In this document: positions 27,187 through 35,984 of the stretch, piece by piece
Numbering within the stretch: position 1 is the first letter of the stretch
Layout of the letters: each line of letters opens with the position of its first letter
Assembly: GCF_900104475.1 (NCBI RefSeq)
Contig: NZ_FNJR01000001.1
Coordinates: forward strand, 523,388 to 587,387
Direction of reading: 5' to 3'
DNA length: 64,000 bases
From: Actinopolyspora xinjiangensis
GTDB taxonomy: Bacteria > Actinomycetota > Actinomycetes > Mycobacteriales > Pseudonocardiaceae
Position numbers and translations under genes: made by a program
The notes under the pieces: generated by a model
Seen by the model: the letters and a program-made list of their open reading frames with translations, nothing else
Databases searched by the model: none
Told to the model about the DNA's origin: nothing

Positions 27187-28818
27187 ATGACCAGCACCGA
27201 GCAGGATGACGAACTCGCCGCGGCGGCCCCGCCCCCCGGCGGGGCCGAGAACGCGACGAACCGAACCGCCTGGTTCCACCGGCCCGGCCCGGCTCGGTTC
27301 GCGGTGCTGCTGGCGGTGTTCGTCTGCTCGGCGTGCGGGCTCGTCTACGAGCTCGCGCTGGTCGCGCTCGGCAGTTACCTGATCGGCAACAGCGTGGGCC
27401 AGGCCTCCATCGTGCTGTCGCTGATGGTGTTCGCCATGGGGATCGGCGCGCTGGTGGCCAAACCGCTGCAACGCTGGGCTGCGCTCTCCTTCGTCGTCGT
27501 GGAACTGGTGTTGGCGCTGCTCGGGGGCCTGAGCGTGCTCGGGCTCTACGCCGCGTTCGCGTGGCTGAGCCTGTACACGCCGATGCTGATCGTGACCTCC
27601 CTGGTGCTGGGAACGCTGATCGGCGCGGAGATCCCGCTGCTGATGGTGCTGTTGCAGCGGATCAGGCGCCAGGAGGCGGGCTCGGCGGTGGCCGACATGT
27701 TCGCCGCCGACTACGTGGGCGCCCTGATCGGGGGCTTGGCCTTCCCGTTCCTGCTGCTGCCGCTGCTGGGCCAGGTCCGGGGAGCGCTGCTGGTCGGCAT
27801 GCTCAACGCGGCCGCGGGGCTGGGGCTGATCCTGACCGTCTACCGGAACGAGCTGGGAAAGCGGCTGGTGGTGCTGCTGACGGCGCTGGTCGTGCTGATC
27901 GGTGGTGTGCTCGGCGGCGCGTTCGCGCTGTCCGGCCGGTTCGAGACCACGGCGCGGCAGGCGCTCTACGACGACCCGGTCGTGCACGCGGAGCGGTCGA
28001 AGTACCAGGAGATCGTGCTCACTCGGTCCAGATCGCTGAGCGGGCGGACCGACACCCGGCTGTTCCTCAACGGGGACCTGCAGTTCAGTTCGGTCGACGA
28101 GCGCCGCTACCACGAGGCCCTGGTACACCCGGCCATGGTGGGTGATCCCTCGAACGTGCTGATCCTGGGTGGTGGTGACGGGCTCGCCCTGCGAGAGGTG
28201 CTGCGCTATCCGGAGGTGGAGCGGGTCACGCTGGTCGAGCTCGACCCGGCGGTGCTGCGGTTGGGGCGGCAGGACCCGCGCTTGACCTCACTGAACGAGC
28301 ACGCCTTCGACGATCCGCGCGTGAACACGGTCGCGGCGGACGCGTTCAGCTGGCTGCGCCGCAACGGGGAGCTCTACGACGCGATCCTGGTGGACATGCC
28401 CGATCCGGACTCCACCGAGACCGCGAAGCTGTACTCCACCGAGTTCTACTCGCTGGTGCGCCGGTCGATGGCCGAGGGGGCCAGGGTCAACGTGCAAGCG
28501 GGCTCCCCGTACTTCGCGCCCGAGGCCTACTGGTGCGTCGAGGCGTCCATGCGCCAGGCCGGGCTGGCCACCGTGCCGTACTCCCGTCCCATCCCGAGCT
28601 TCGGGCAGTGGGGCTTCCAACTGGGTGTCTCCGGGGACTCCGCCCCACGACCGCGGCTGGCGGAGGACGTGCCGGAGCTGCGGACGCTGGACGAGCGCAC
28701 GTTGCGGGCGGCGACGGTGTTCCCACCGGACCGGGACCGGATCGCCGACGTCGAGCCCTCGACCCTGATGCATCCGAGGATCGTCGAGTACGAACGGGGC
28801 GCCTGGCGGAACTACTGA
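27187..28818 (+). CDS. Membrane-fused spermidine synthase-like aminopropyltransferase
   Basis: A 543-residue protein. The first 250 residues form about seven membrane helices. The C-terminal part is an S-adenosylmethionine-type Rossmann domain of the spermidine synthase family, with VLILGGGDGLALREVLRY, ELDPAVLRLGR and DAILVDMPDPDS. The last replaces the usual catalytic Asp region in recognisable form. Such membrane-tethered homologues need not make spermidine; they may transfer an aminopropyl group to a lipid or protein. Last gene of the cassette, 46 bases after the DUF350 gene, with its own ribosome binding site (ACTGGAGG). Confidence 0.88.
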   Translation: MTSTEQDDELAAAAPPPGGAENATNRTAWFHRPGPARFAVLLAVFVCSACGLVYELALVALGSYLIGNSVGQASIVLSLMVFAMGIGALVAKPLQRWAALSFVVVELVLALLGGLSVLGLYAAFAWLSLYTPMLIVTSLVLGTLIGAEIPLLMVLLQRIRRQEAGSAVADMFAADYVGALIGGLAFPFLLLPLLGQVRGALLVGMLNAAAGLGLILTVYRNELGKRLVVLLTALVVLIGGVLGGAFALSGRFETTARQALYDDPVVHAERSKYQEIVLTRSRSLSGRTDTRLFLNGDLQFSSVDERRYHEALVHPAMVGDPSNVLILGGGDGLALREVLRYPEVERVTLVELDPAVLRLGRQDPRLTSLNEHAFDDPRVNTVAADAFSWLRRNGELYDAILVDMPDPDSTETAKLYSTEFYSLVRRSMAEGARVNVQAGSPYFAPEAYWCVEASMRQAGLATVPYSRPIPSFGQWGFQLGVSGDSAPRPRLAEDVPELRTLDERTLRAATVFPPDRDRIADVEPSTLMHPRIVEYERGAWRNY

Positions 28819-28947
28819 CGGGAGTTCGCCCGGCGGCCGGGGGCTCGCGCGTTGGCCCCGTCCGGTTCCCGCCCGGAGGACGGAGCCGGCCGCCCCCGGA
28901 GAGCGGAGCCGGGTGAGCGGCGACCGGCCGGGAACGATCCCGGCACC

Positions 28948-29493
28948 TCACCGCCGCGTCGGTGGTTCGTCCGGCCCGGGGGGCTGCGGCGCGGGAGCCG
29001 GGGTGCCCTCCAAGGAGTAGAGCAGTTCCGCGAGTCCACCGGCCACGGTGTCGCGCTGTTTGGGGTTGAGCCCGGCGAGCAGTTCGCGCTCCGCCTCCAG
29101 GTTCCTGGCGAAGGCCCTGTCGATGACCTCCGCGCCGTAATCGGTGATCAGGACTCGTGCGCTGCGTCGGTCGTGCTGGTCGCGGACGCGTTCGAGGAGA
29201 CCGCGTTCCGCGAGTTGCTGCACGCGTTTGGTGGTCGCCGCGCCGGAGGCGACCATCAGGCTGTTGAGGCGTCCCGGCGTGACCGGTTCCCCGCTGCGGC
29301 GCAGCGCCGAGAGAAGGTCGAACTCTGCCCGGTTGAGCCCCTCGTCACTCAGGGTGGTGTCCAACCGCTGGCGCAGCACGGCGGCGGCGCGGAGCACCCG
29401 GCCGACGACCTCCATGCTGGAGGTGTCCAGCTCGGGACGGATCTCCTTCCACTGCCCGCGCGCGGCGCTGATGATGTCCGGAGGGCGTTTCAT
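28948..29493 (-). CDS. MarR-family transcriptional regulator
   Basis: A 181-residue winged-helix regulator. The HTH is at about residues 60-85 (GLNRAEFDLLSALRRSG, then TPGRLNSLMVASGAATTKRVQQL) and the wing is ERGLLERVRDQHDRRSARVLIT, closely following the MarR pattern. It is divergent from a FUSC-family exporter gene with a 46-base gap holding one imperfect palindrome. The likely job is repression of the exporter and of itself, relieved by an aromatic or phenolic ligand; the ligand is inferred from the family only. Confidence 0.92.
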   Translation of the reverse strand: MKRPPDIISAARGQWKEIRPELDTSSMEVVGRVLRAAAVLRQRLDTTLSDEGLNRAEFDLLSALRRSGEPVTPGRLNSLMVASGAATTKRVQQLAERGLLERVRDQHDRRSARVLITDYGAEVIDRAFARNLEAERELLAGLNPKQRDTVAGGLAELLYSLEGTPAPAPQPPGPDEPPTRR

Positions 29494-29509
29494 ACCACCA
29501 TCAATTCAC

Positions 29510-29533
29510 TAGTAAAACACTTGTGTATTACGA
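29510..29533. promoter_or_regulatory. MarR operator between regulator and exporter
   Basis: TAGTAAAACAC-TT-GTGTATTACGA is an inverted repeat with 9 of 11 arm positions matched, AT-rich, and placed between the divergent MarR start (29493) and the FUSC GTG (29540). A dimer bound here would cover both start regions. Confidence 0.65.
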
Positions 29534-29539
29534 TAGAAC

Positions 29540-31150
29540 GTGTCCTCGACGATACTGGCACGTCATCTCCGTGAAACCGTTCACCTGAACCGGCATGGTC
29601 CGATCGTTTGGCCCGCGATGCGGGCTTTCCTCTCCGTCCTGACCCCCCTGCTGGTGCTGCTGTGGCTCGACCGGCTGGACCTGGTGGCCGGAGCGGTGTT
29701 CGGCGCGCTGACCAGTGTCTACTGCCGCAGCGAGCCGTACCGCGACCAGACCCGCTCGCTGGCGGCGGTCGCGGCGGGAATGGTGGTCGCCGTGGGGGTG
29801 GGCGACGCGATCGCCCTGGCCGACGTGGCGCCCTGGCAGCACCGACTGCTGGTGATCACCGGCACCGCCGCGGTCGGCGCACTGGCCACCGCCGCCACCA
29901 CCGCCGTCAAACTGGGAGCCCCCGGCGGGCTGATCTTCTCGTTCGCCACCGGGGCCTGCGCGAACCTCACCATCGCCCCCGCCGACGTGGCACCGCAGCT
30001 GGCCGTCTGCGCCGTCAGCGGGGCGTTCGCCTGGAGCGTGTGCGTCACCGGAGCGGTGTTCGCCGGGCTGCGCCCGCAGCGCAGGGCGGTGGCAGCCGCC
30101 CTGGAGGCCACGGCCGCCTACCTCTCGGACCGCTCCGACGTGCTGGCCAGGCACCGGTCGGCGGTGGCTGTGGAGATCGCCTGGACCCGCCTCGCCCTGG
30201 TGGGAAGGCGGCAACGCGACACCGAGGAGCACCGGGAACTGATCCAGACCGCCGAGATCTGCGAGGTGCTGGGGGCCTCCGGACGTGCGGCGAGCGAGAC
30301 CGTCCGCTCGCTGCGCGAGACGGCCGGCAGTATCCGCGCGGGCACGTCACCGGGCTCCCCCGGCTACGCTCGCCAGGAGTCGGCCGCCGTACCGGCGCTG
30401 CCACCCTCCCGTTGGCACACGATCCGAGGGGTGCTGCTGGCCGCGGTGCGACCGGGCAGGGGCTCCGGCAGCTGGCTCTGGCCGTTCGCGGCGCGGGTGG
30501 GCATCGCCGCACTGCTGGCGGGCCTGCTCGCCGACCTGCTCAGCATCGGGCACGTCTACTGGGCCGGGGTCTCGGCGGTCTCGGTGCTGCAGGCGACCAG
30601 CACCTCCCGTTCCGTTCCCCGGATGCTGCAACGTGTCGCGGGGACACTGGGAGGAGTACTGATCGGCCTGGCGCTGCTGTCCACGCACCCCGCCGTGTGG
30701 GTGCTCATCCTGCTGCTGGCAGCGCTGCAGTGGGCGGCCGAGCTGACCGTGACCGTCAACTACGCGTTCGGTCTGCTGTTCGCCACGCCGGTGGCGTTGC
30801 TGGTGAGCGGGCTCATGACCCCGGACACCCCCACACAACTGGCCAGCAGCAGGCTCTGGGCGACCCTGCTCGGCGCGGCGGTGGCCGTCCTGGTGGCCTG
30901 GCTCTCCCCGCACGGTGCGTGGCTGGCCAGACTGCGGGGATCGCTCGCGCGGGTGCGGGAACTGACCGAGTCGCCGCGAACCGATCCCGAACGGCTGCGC
31001 AAAGCGCTGATCGAACTGCACGACGCCTACGAGACGGCCGCGGGCGAGGTCCCGGAGTCCCAGCTGCCCACCGAAGAGCTGCTGGCGGTCTCACGGAGCG
31101 CCTACAAGCTGCTGGACACCGGCGGTCTCCTCGGCCAGCCCCGGAACTGA
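29540..31150 (+). CDS. FUSC-family membrane exporter (aromatic acid efflux type)
   Basis: A 536-residue protein with the FUSC layout: two blocks of about six membrane helices (roughly 25-175 and 318-455) separated by a cytosolic helical region and followed by a cytosolic tail. Members of the family, such as AaeB, export aromatic carboxylic acids. GTG start at 29540 sits at the edge of the MarR operator. A GC hairpin follows the stop (31188-31210). Substrate is inferred from the family only. Confidence 0.87.
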   Translation: MSSTILARHLRETVHLNRHGPIVWPAMRAFLSVLTPLLVLLWLDRLDLVAGAVFGALTSVYCRSEPYRDQTRSLAAVAAGMVVAVGVGDAIALADVAPWQHRLLVITGTAAVGALATAATTAVKLGAPGGLIFSFATGACANLTIAPADVAPQLAVCAVSGAFAWSVCVTGAVFAGLRPQRRAVAAALEATAAYLSDRSDVLARHRSAVAVEIAWTRLALVGRRQRDTEEHRELIQTAEICEVLGASGRAASETVRSLRETAGSIRAGTSPGSPGYARQESAAVPALPPSRWHTIRGVLLAAVRPGRGSGSWLWPFAARVGIAALLAGLLADLLSIGHVYWAGVSAVSVLQATSTSRSVPRMLQRVAGTLGGVLIGLALLSTHPAVWVLILLLAALQWAAELTVTVNYAFGLLFATPVALLVSGLMTPDTPTQLASSRLWATLLGAAVAVLVAWLSPHGAWLARLRGSLARVRELTESPRTDPERLRKALIELHDAYETAAGEVPESQLPTEELLAVSRSAYKLLDTGGLLGQPRN

Positions 31151-31187
31151 ACCGCCGTCCGACCTCTCAAGCCACCATTCGCGGAGC

Positions 31188-31210
31188 GGGGCGGCCGAGA
31201 GGACCGCCCC
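31188..31210 (+). terminator. Hairpin after the FUSC gene
   Basis: GGGGCGG / CCGCCCC with a 9-base loop, 38 bases past the stop codon and before the convergent LacI-type gene. There is no T-tract, which is usual for actinobacterial terminators. It may serve both genes. Confidence 0.45.
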
Positions 31211-31251
31211 CGAGGAGTCACGAACCCGCCCGGCCCGGTGCGGTGGAACCG

Positions 31252-32355
31252 TCACGGACCGAACCAGCGCTCCTCCACCGAGCGGGGTGACCCCGCCGTC
31301 GATCCGGTGACCAGTTGGGTCTCCAGCAGCACCTCGCGGGGCTTGCCGCTCGACTCAGCGGCGTCCAACAGCAGCCTCCCCGCTGCCCTGCCCTTCTCCA
31401 GCACGGGCTGCCGCACGGTGGTCAGCCCGACCCGCTCGGCGTCGTCGATCCCGTCGAAACCGGTGATGGTGATGTCCTGCGGCACCCGTCTGCCCTGCCT
31501 CCTGACCTCGGAGAGCGCACCCAGAGCCAGGATGTCGGACGTGCAGATGATCGCGGTGATCTCCGGGTCCAGCTCCATCAGCTGGGCGGCCGCGGAACCG
31601 CCCGATTCCGTGGTGTGGTCGAAGCGCTCGATGACCGGCACCTGTTCCCAGTCCACGCCTATCTCGGCGAAGGCCTCGGACAGCGCCGTGAGTCTGGCAC
31701 GCTGCACGTGGAAGTTCGCCCTGGACTGCCGCTCCGGGGAGGCGGGGCCGTCGTTGCGCAGCCGGGCCAACCGCATGCACACGACCCCGATCTTGCGGTG
31801 ACCGAGCTCGATGAGGTGCCTGGCCAGGTCTTTGATGGCCGCCCCGTCGTCGATGCCGACCCGGTCGATGTCGGACAGGCTGGGCTGGTCGCAGATCACC
31901 GTCGGAACCGGGCGCTCCATGACGGCGGCCAGATGCGGATCGTCGTCGGGAACGGAGTAGACCACGAAACCGTCCACCCCGGCGCTGTGCACGGAGGCCA
32001 CGTCCTCGTGCTCCGGGTTGGCCGGGATCAGCAGCAACCCGTGATCGGCGTCCTCACAGGCCAACGCGAGTCCTTCGAGGAAACCGACCGCCGCTGGGTC
32101 GCGGAACGCGTAGGACAGATTCTCGGTCAGCAACAGTCCGACCGCTCCCGCCTTGCGGGTGCGCAGCGAGCGCGCCACCGGGTCCGGACCGGGATAGCCC
32201 AGCCTGCGGGCGGTGTCGAGTACGCGTTTACGCAGTTCCGGGGAAAGCTGGTCGGGACGGTTGTAGGCGTTGGATACCGTAGTCCGGGAAACGCCGAGTT
32301 CCGCGGCGAGCGACGCCAGTGTCGCGGGTCGCCTCGAATTCGTAGACCGCACCAT
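31252..32355 (-). CDS. LacI-family transcriptional regulator
   Basis: A 367-residue repressor. The N-terminal helix-turn-helix with hinge helix is intact (ATLASLAAELGVSRTTVSNA, then RKRVLDTARRLGYPGPDP). The periplasmic-binding-protein-like effector domain follows, ending in TITGFDGIDDAERVGLTTVR. The open frame reaches 32499, but the ATG at 32355 precedes the first conserved residue and the upstream residues are not family-like. It is divergent from the MsiK-type ATPase gene. Ligand is probably a sugar, by family; no sugar operon is adjacent. Confidence 0.9.
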   Translation of the reverse strand: MVRSTNSRRPATLASLAAELGVSRTTVSNAYNRPDQLSPELRKRVLDTARRLGYPGPDPVARSLRTRKAGAVGLLLTENLSYAFRDPAAVGFLEGLALACEDADHGLLLIPANPEHEDVASVHSAGVDGFVVYSVPDDDPHLAAVMERPVPTVICDQPSLSDIDRVGIDDGAAIKDLARHLIELGHRKIGVVCMRLARLRNDGPASPERQSRANFHVQRARLTALSEAFAEIGVDWEQVPVIERFDHTTESGGSAAAQLMELDPEITAIICTSDILALGALSEVRRQGRRVPQDITITGFDGIDDAERVGLTTVRQPVLEKGRAAGRLLLDAAESSGKPREVLLETQLVTGSTAGSPRSVEERWFGP

Positions 32356-32591
32356 GCGGGAACCGTAACGGTTCAGTAGGTCTGGGTGAAGCTTTGATGA
32401 CGCAGATCCCACAACCATTTTGACGAAGTTTTCCCTTATCCCCCGGCGGGGAGTCCGTTCGGCGGTGCCGTCCCTCCGCTCACGCGGCGAGCTTCCCACC
32501 GTCGAGCAGCCGAAAGGGGCACCGCGACCGAATCAGGAGAAACGAATTCTCTCCGACATTCGGGGGTGGCGGTGCGATCACTCGAAGGATA

Positions 32592-32608
32592 ATTTGTCCA
32601 GACCAATC
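32592..32608. promoter_or_regulatory. DasR-like (dre) site before the ABC ATPase gene
   Basis: The core TTGTCCAGACCA (from 32594) matches the Streptomyces DasR element TGGTCTAGACCA at 10 of 12 positions and retains its near-palindromic form. It lies about 25 bases before the ATG of the MsiK/UgpC-type ATPase gene. In Streptomyces, DasR is reported to control msiK, so the position is meaningful, though binding here is inferred. Confidence 0.45.
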
Positions 32609-32631
32609 CTTCGGTGAAAGGTGTGTCACAC

Positions 32632-33735
32632 ATGGCCGAGGTCGCATACATCAGCGCTTCACGCGTTTTCCCCGGAACGAACCCGGTCCGCGCGGTCGAC
32701 GAGCTCGACCTGGAAATCGGCGACGGCGAGTTCCTGGTGCTCGTCGGACCCTCGGGGTCGGGCAAGTCCACGGCGCTGCGGATGATCGCGGGGCTGGAGG
32801 ACATCGACGAGGGCGCCATCCGCATCGGCGGGCGCGAGGTCACGCACGTCCCGCCCAAGTCGCGCGACATCGCGATGGTCTTCCAGTCCTACGCCCTCTA
32901 CCCGCACATGACGGTGGCCGAGAACATGGGCTTCGCGCTGCGGCTCCGCAAGGAGCGCAAGGACACCATCCGGGAGAAGGTCGCCCAGGCGGCCGAGATG
33001 CTCGACCTGAGCGAGTACCTCGACCGCAAGCCACGAGAACTGTCCGGCGGGCAGCGCCAGCGCGTCGCGATGGGAAGAGCCATCGTGCGCGACCCGAGCG
33101 TCTTCCTCATGGACGAACCGCTGTCCAACCTGGACGCGAAACTGCGTGTGGAGACGCGGGCCAACATCGCCGCGCTGCAGCGGCGGCTCGGCACCACGAC
33201 GGTTTACGTGACCCACGACCAGGTCGAGGCGATGACGATGGGACACCGGGTCGCCGTACTCGCCGAGGGGCGGCTGCAGCAGGTCGACACACCGCGCGAG
33301 CTCTACGAGCGCCCCGCCAACTCCTTCGTGGCAGGTTTCATCGGCTCCCCCGCCATGAACCTGCGCACGGCACGACTCACCGAGCGCGGCGCGGTCCTCG
33401 ACGGGCACACCGTCCCGTTACCCCGTGAGACGCTCTCGGTCGCCTCCGAGCGCGGGCTGGACGAGGTGACGGTCGGGATGCGACCGGAGTCGTTGCGACT
33501 GACCTCCCCCGGCGAGGACGGCGCCGAACTCACCGTCGAGCTCGTGGAGGAGCTGGGGGCCGACGCACTGGTGCACACCCGCCCGACGGCCGCCGAGTCC
33601 GCCTCCCGGCTGGTGGTGCGCACCGACGGCCGCGAGCCGCCGAAGCTGGGGGACCGCGTCTCGGTGGTGGCGCGCGACCCGGAGGAGCTGCACCTGTTCG
33701 ACCCCCGGACGGGCAGTCGACTGACCGCGTCGTAG
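32632..33735 (+). CDS. msiK: Multiple-sugar ABC transporter ATPase (MsiK/UgpC type)
   Basis: A 367-residue ATPase with Walker A GPSGSGKST, Q-loop VFQSYALYPHMTV, signature LSGGQRQRVA, Walker B VFLMDEPLSNLDAK and H-loop VYVTHDQ. The C-terminal MalK-like regulatory (TOBE) domain runs from about residue 235. No permease or binding protein is nearby. That matches MsiK, the single ATPase that powers many sugar importers in Streptomyces and relatives. An ATG at 32632 is preferred over a GTG at 32614 because AAAGG sits 9 bases upstream and the family begins MAEV. A strong hairpin follows at 33783-33817. Confidence 0.9.
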   Translation: MAEVAYISASRVFPGTNPVRAVDELDLEIGDGEFLVLVGPSGSGKSTALRMIAGLEDIDEGAIRIGGREVTHVPPKSRDIAMVFQSYALYPHMTVAENMGFALRLRKERKDTIREKVAQAAEMLDLSEYLDRKPRELSGGQRQRVAMGRAIVRDPSVFLMDEPLSNLDAKLRVETRANIAALQRRLGTTTVYVTHDQVEAMTMGHRVAVLAEGRLQQVDTPRELYERPANSFVAGFIGSPAMNLRTARLTERGAVLDGHTVPLPRETLSVASERGLDEVTVGMRPESLRLTSPGEDGAELTVELVEELGADALVHTRPTAAESASRLVVRTDGREPPKLGDRVSVVARDPEELHLFDPRTGSRLTAS

Positions 33736-33782
33736 ACGCCACCGGCGCGATTCACCGACACCCGCTCGTCGGGGCCTGCCGC

Positions 33783-33817
33783 GGCGGTGCCGACCGCGAG
33801 GGTGGTTCGGCACCGCC
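33783..33817 (+). terminator. Hairpin after the MsiK-type gene, part of a family A repeat tail
   Basis: GGCGGTGCCGA and TCGGCACCGCC pair perfectly over 11 bases with a 13-base loop, 47 bases past the stop. The surrounding 33781-33856 resembles the 3' tail of repeat family A (CGGCGGTGCCGA..GCGAGGGTGGT, then a degenerate CGATTTCGCGAGAA-like end), so this looks like a truncated copy working as a terminator. Confidence 0.6.
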
Positions 33818-34008
33818 CCGCCGGAGCGAGGGCGATCCCGCGAGAACTCGACGCGGCGCCCGCACGGCGTGACCACGACGATGCGGCTGGCGACCGGTTC
33901 CGGCGCCCCGGACATCCCCGAACGGGAAACCGGCACGTGTCTTCGTACTCACATCATTCGAACGGGTACAGGGTGGAAGCCGTCTTGCGACGGCGCGTAG
34001 ACTCCAAT

Positions 34009-34023
34009 TGACAATGATTTCCA
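34009..34023. promoter_or_regulatory. Putative Zur box upstream of znuA
   Basis: TGACAATGATTTCCA fits the actinobacterial Zur consensus TGAnAATGATTnTCA with two mismatches and is centred 53 bases before the znuA start. It is the only AT-rich stretch in that region. Zur with zinc would repress the operon when zinc is plentiful. Confidence 0.65.
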
Positions 34024-34068
34024 TTAGCGGTCGAGTCAGTTGGCACGATCCGGCAAGCAGGAGTCCCC

Positions 34069-35094
34069 GTGAACACACCGCGTAGTTGTCACCCTGGGCA
34101 CACCGGGCGATCCCCTCGCCCGGGCGGAGTCACCGCGTTAGCCGGACTGGCGGCCACCGCCCTGCTGCTGACCGCCTGCGGCGGACCCGGCGACACCTCG
34201 GAGGACGGCAAGCTCACCGTCGTGGCGTCCACCGACATGTGGGCCTCGGTCGCGCGAGCCGTGGCGGGCGAGGACGCCGAGGTCGAAGCCATCATCGACG
34301 GCGACGAGGCCGACCCCCACTCCTACGAGAGCACCCCGCGCGACGCGGCACGGCTCGACAACGCCGACCTCGTCGTCCACAACGGCGGCGGCTATGACTC
34401 CTTCGCCGGCCAGCTGCTCGCCGACAGCGACAGCGCCCCACCCGACGTCGAAGCGGTGAAAGTGGCCGAGTCGGACGGGACCGACGAGGGCTCCGCCACC
34501 GCCGAACCCCACCAGCACGAGGGATCCGGACACGGCCACCACCATTCCGGCAACGAGCACGTCTGGTACGACCCGCACACCGTCCAGCTGGTCGCCGACC
34601 GCATCGCGGACCGGCTCGGCGAGATCAGCCCGGACAGGTCGCGGGAGTTCCAGCGCTCCGCCACCGAGTTCGGCGACACGCTCGACGGAATCCAACGGAA
34701 CATCACCGAGCTGCGAGAGGCCCACCACGGCACCGAAGTGATGACCACCGCTCCGGTGGCCGATCACCTGCTGGACGACGCGGGGCTGACCGACATCACA
34801 CCCTCCTCGTTCGTGCGCTCCGTGGAAGCGGGCAACGACCCGGCGGCGGCCACCGTGGCGGAACTGCAGGAACTCGTCGACTCCGGCCGCCCCGCCGCCC
34901 TGATCGACAATCCCCAGACCGCCTCACCGCTGACCGAGCGAGTCACCGAGCGCGCCCGGAACAACGGCATCCCCGTGGTCGCCATGCCGGAGACGCTGCC
35001 CGGCGACCGGCCGTACGCGGAGTGGCTCTCCGGCCGGGTCTCCGCGCTGCGCACCGCGCTGGAAACGGACACCTCGGGCAGCGAAGGGCGGTAA
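34069..35094 (+). CDS. znuA: Zinc ABC transporter substrate-binding lipoprotein
   Basis: A 341-residue cluster A-I binding protein. The signal peptide ends in the lipobox LLTACGG, so the mature form is lipid-anchored at the membrane. The ligand region shows DPHSYESTPRDA, a His-rich flexible loop (HQHEGSGHGHHHSGNEH near residues 147-163) and VWYDPHTVQ, all typical of zinc binders. GTG start. First gene of a znuA-znuC-znuB operon with 2-base spacing to the next start and a Zur-like box upstream. Manganese binding is less likely given the His-rich loop. Confidence 0.92.
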   Translation: MNTPRSCHPGHTGRSPRPGGVTALAGLAATALLLTACGGPGDTSEDGKLTVVASTDMWASVARAVAGEDAEVEAIIDGDEADPHSYESTPRDAARLDNADLVVHNGGGYDSFAGQLLADSDSAPPDVEAVKVAESDGTDEGSATAEPHQHEGSGHGHHHSGNEHVWYDPHTVQLVADRIADRLGEISPDRSREFQRSATEFGDTLDGIQRNITELREAHHGTEVMTTAPVADHLLDDAGLTDITPSSFVRSVEAGNDPAAATVAELQELVDSGRPAALIDNPQTASPLTERVTERARNNGIPVVAMPETLPGDRPYAEWLSGRVSALRTALETDTSGSEGR

Positions 35095-35096
35095 CA

Positions 35097-35984
35097 GTGC
35101 AGCACCCCCAGTCACCGGCCGTGCCGTCCGAACGATCCGGCGGCCAGGTCAGAACCGACGAAACCACCACACCTCCCGAACGGCCGCCCGCCGTTCGGCT
35201 GCGGAACGCCGGACTCACCTACGGCACGCGTGAGCTGTGGCGGGGACTGGACCTCGACGTCTCCCCCGGCGAGTTCCTCGCCGTGCTCGGCCCCAACGGC
35301 GCGGGCAAGACCAGCCTGCTGCGCGTGCTGCTGGGACTCACGCCGCTGAGCACGGGACACGTGCACATCGCGGGCGAGCCCGCCCACCGGGGCAACGACC
35401 GGATCGGCTACGTCCCGCAGCAACGCTCGCTGCGGAACAGCTCCACGCTGCGCGGCAACGACCTGGTAGGGCTCGGCCTGGACGGGCACCGCTGGGGCAT
35501 CGGACTGCGGCGGCGCGCCGAACGGGCGCGCCGGGTACGCGAGGCGCTGCGCGCCGTCGACGCCACGGACTACGCCAGAACACCGGTCGGGCTGCTCTCC
35601 GGCGGGGAACAGCAACGGCTGCGGATCGCACAGGCCCTCGTCTCCGAGCCGAGCGTGCTGCTGTGCGACGAGCCGCTGCTGTCGCTGGACCCCTCGCACC
35701 AGCACCGGGTCAGCGAGCTGATCGCCCGACGGACCAGGGCCAGCGGCGCGGCGACGCTCTTCGTGACCCACGAGATCAACCCGGTGCTACCGCTGGTGGA
35801 CCGAGTCCTCTACCTGGTCAACGGCGGTTTCCGGATCGGAACCCCGGACGAGGTGATGAACTCGGCGACGCTGTCCGAACTGTACGGAACCGAGGTCGAG
35901 GTGGCCCGCGTCGGCGGCCGACTGGTCGTGGCCGGAGCCGAGAGCGAACACGACCACCACGTGCACGAGGGAGAAGCGGAATGA
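35097..35984 (+). CDS. znuC: Zinc ABC transporter ATP-binding protein
   Basis: A 295-residue ATPase with Walker A GPNGAGKTS, Q-loop YVPQQRSL, signature LLSGGEQQRLRIA, Walker B VLLCDEPLLSLD and H-loop FVTHE. It ends with a His-rich tail (EHDHHVHEGEAE) that may help bind zinc. The GTG at 35097, two bases after the znuA stop, is chosen because a longer frame lies wholly inside znuA. Its stop overlaps the start of znuB. Confidence 0.92.
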   Translation: MQHPQSPAVPSERSGGQVRTDETTTPPERPPAVRLRNAGLTYGTRELWRGLDLDVSPGEFLAVLGPNGAGKTSLLRVLLGLTPLSTGHVHIAGEPAHRGNDRIGYVPQQRSLRNSSTLRGNDLVGLGLDGHRWGIGLRRRAERARRVREALRAVDATDYARTPVGLLSGGEQQRLRIAQALVSEPSVLLCDEPLLSLDPSHQHRVSELIARRTRASGAATLFVTHEINPVLPLVDRVLYLVNGGFRIGTPDEVMNSATLSELYGTEVEVARVGGRLVVAGAESEHDHHVHEGEAE

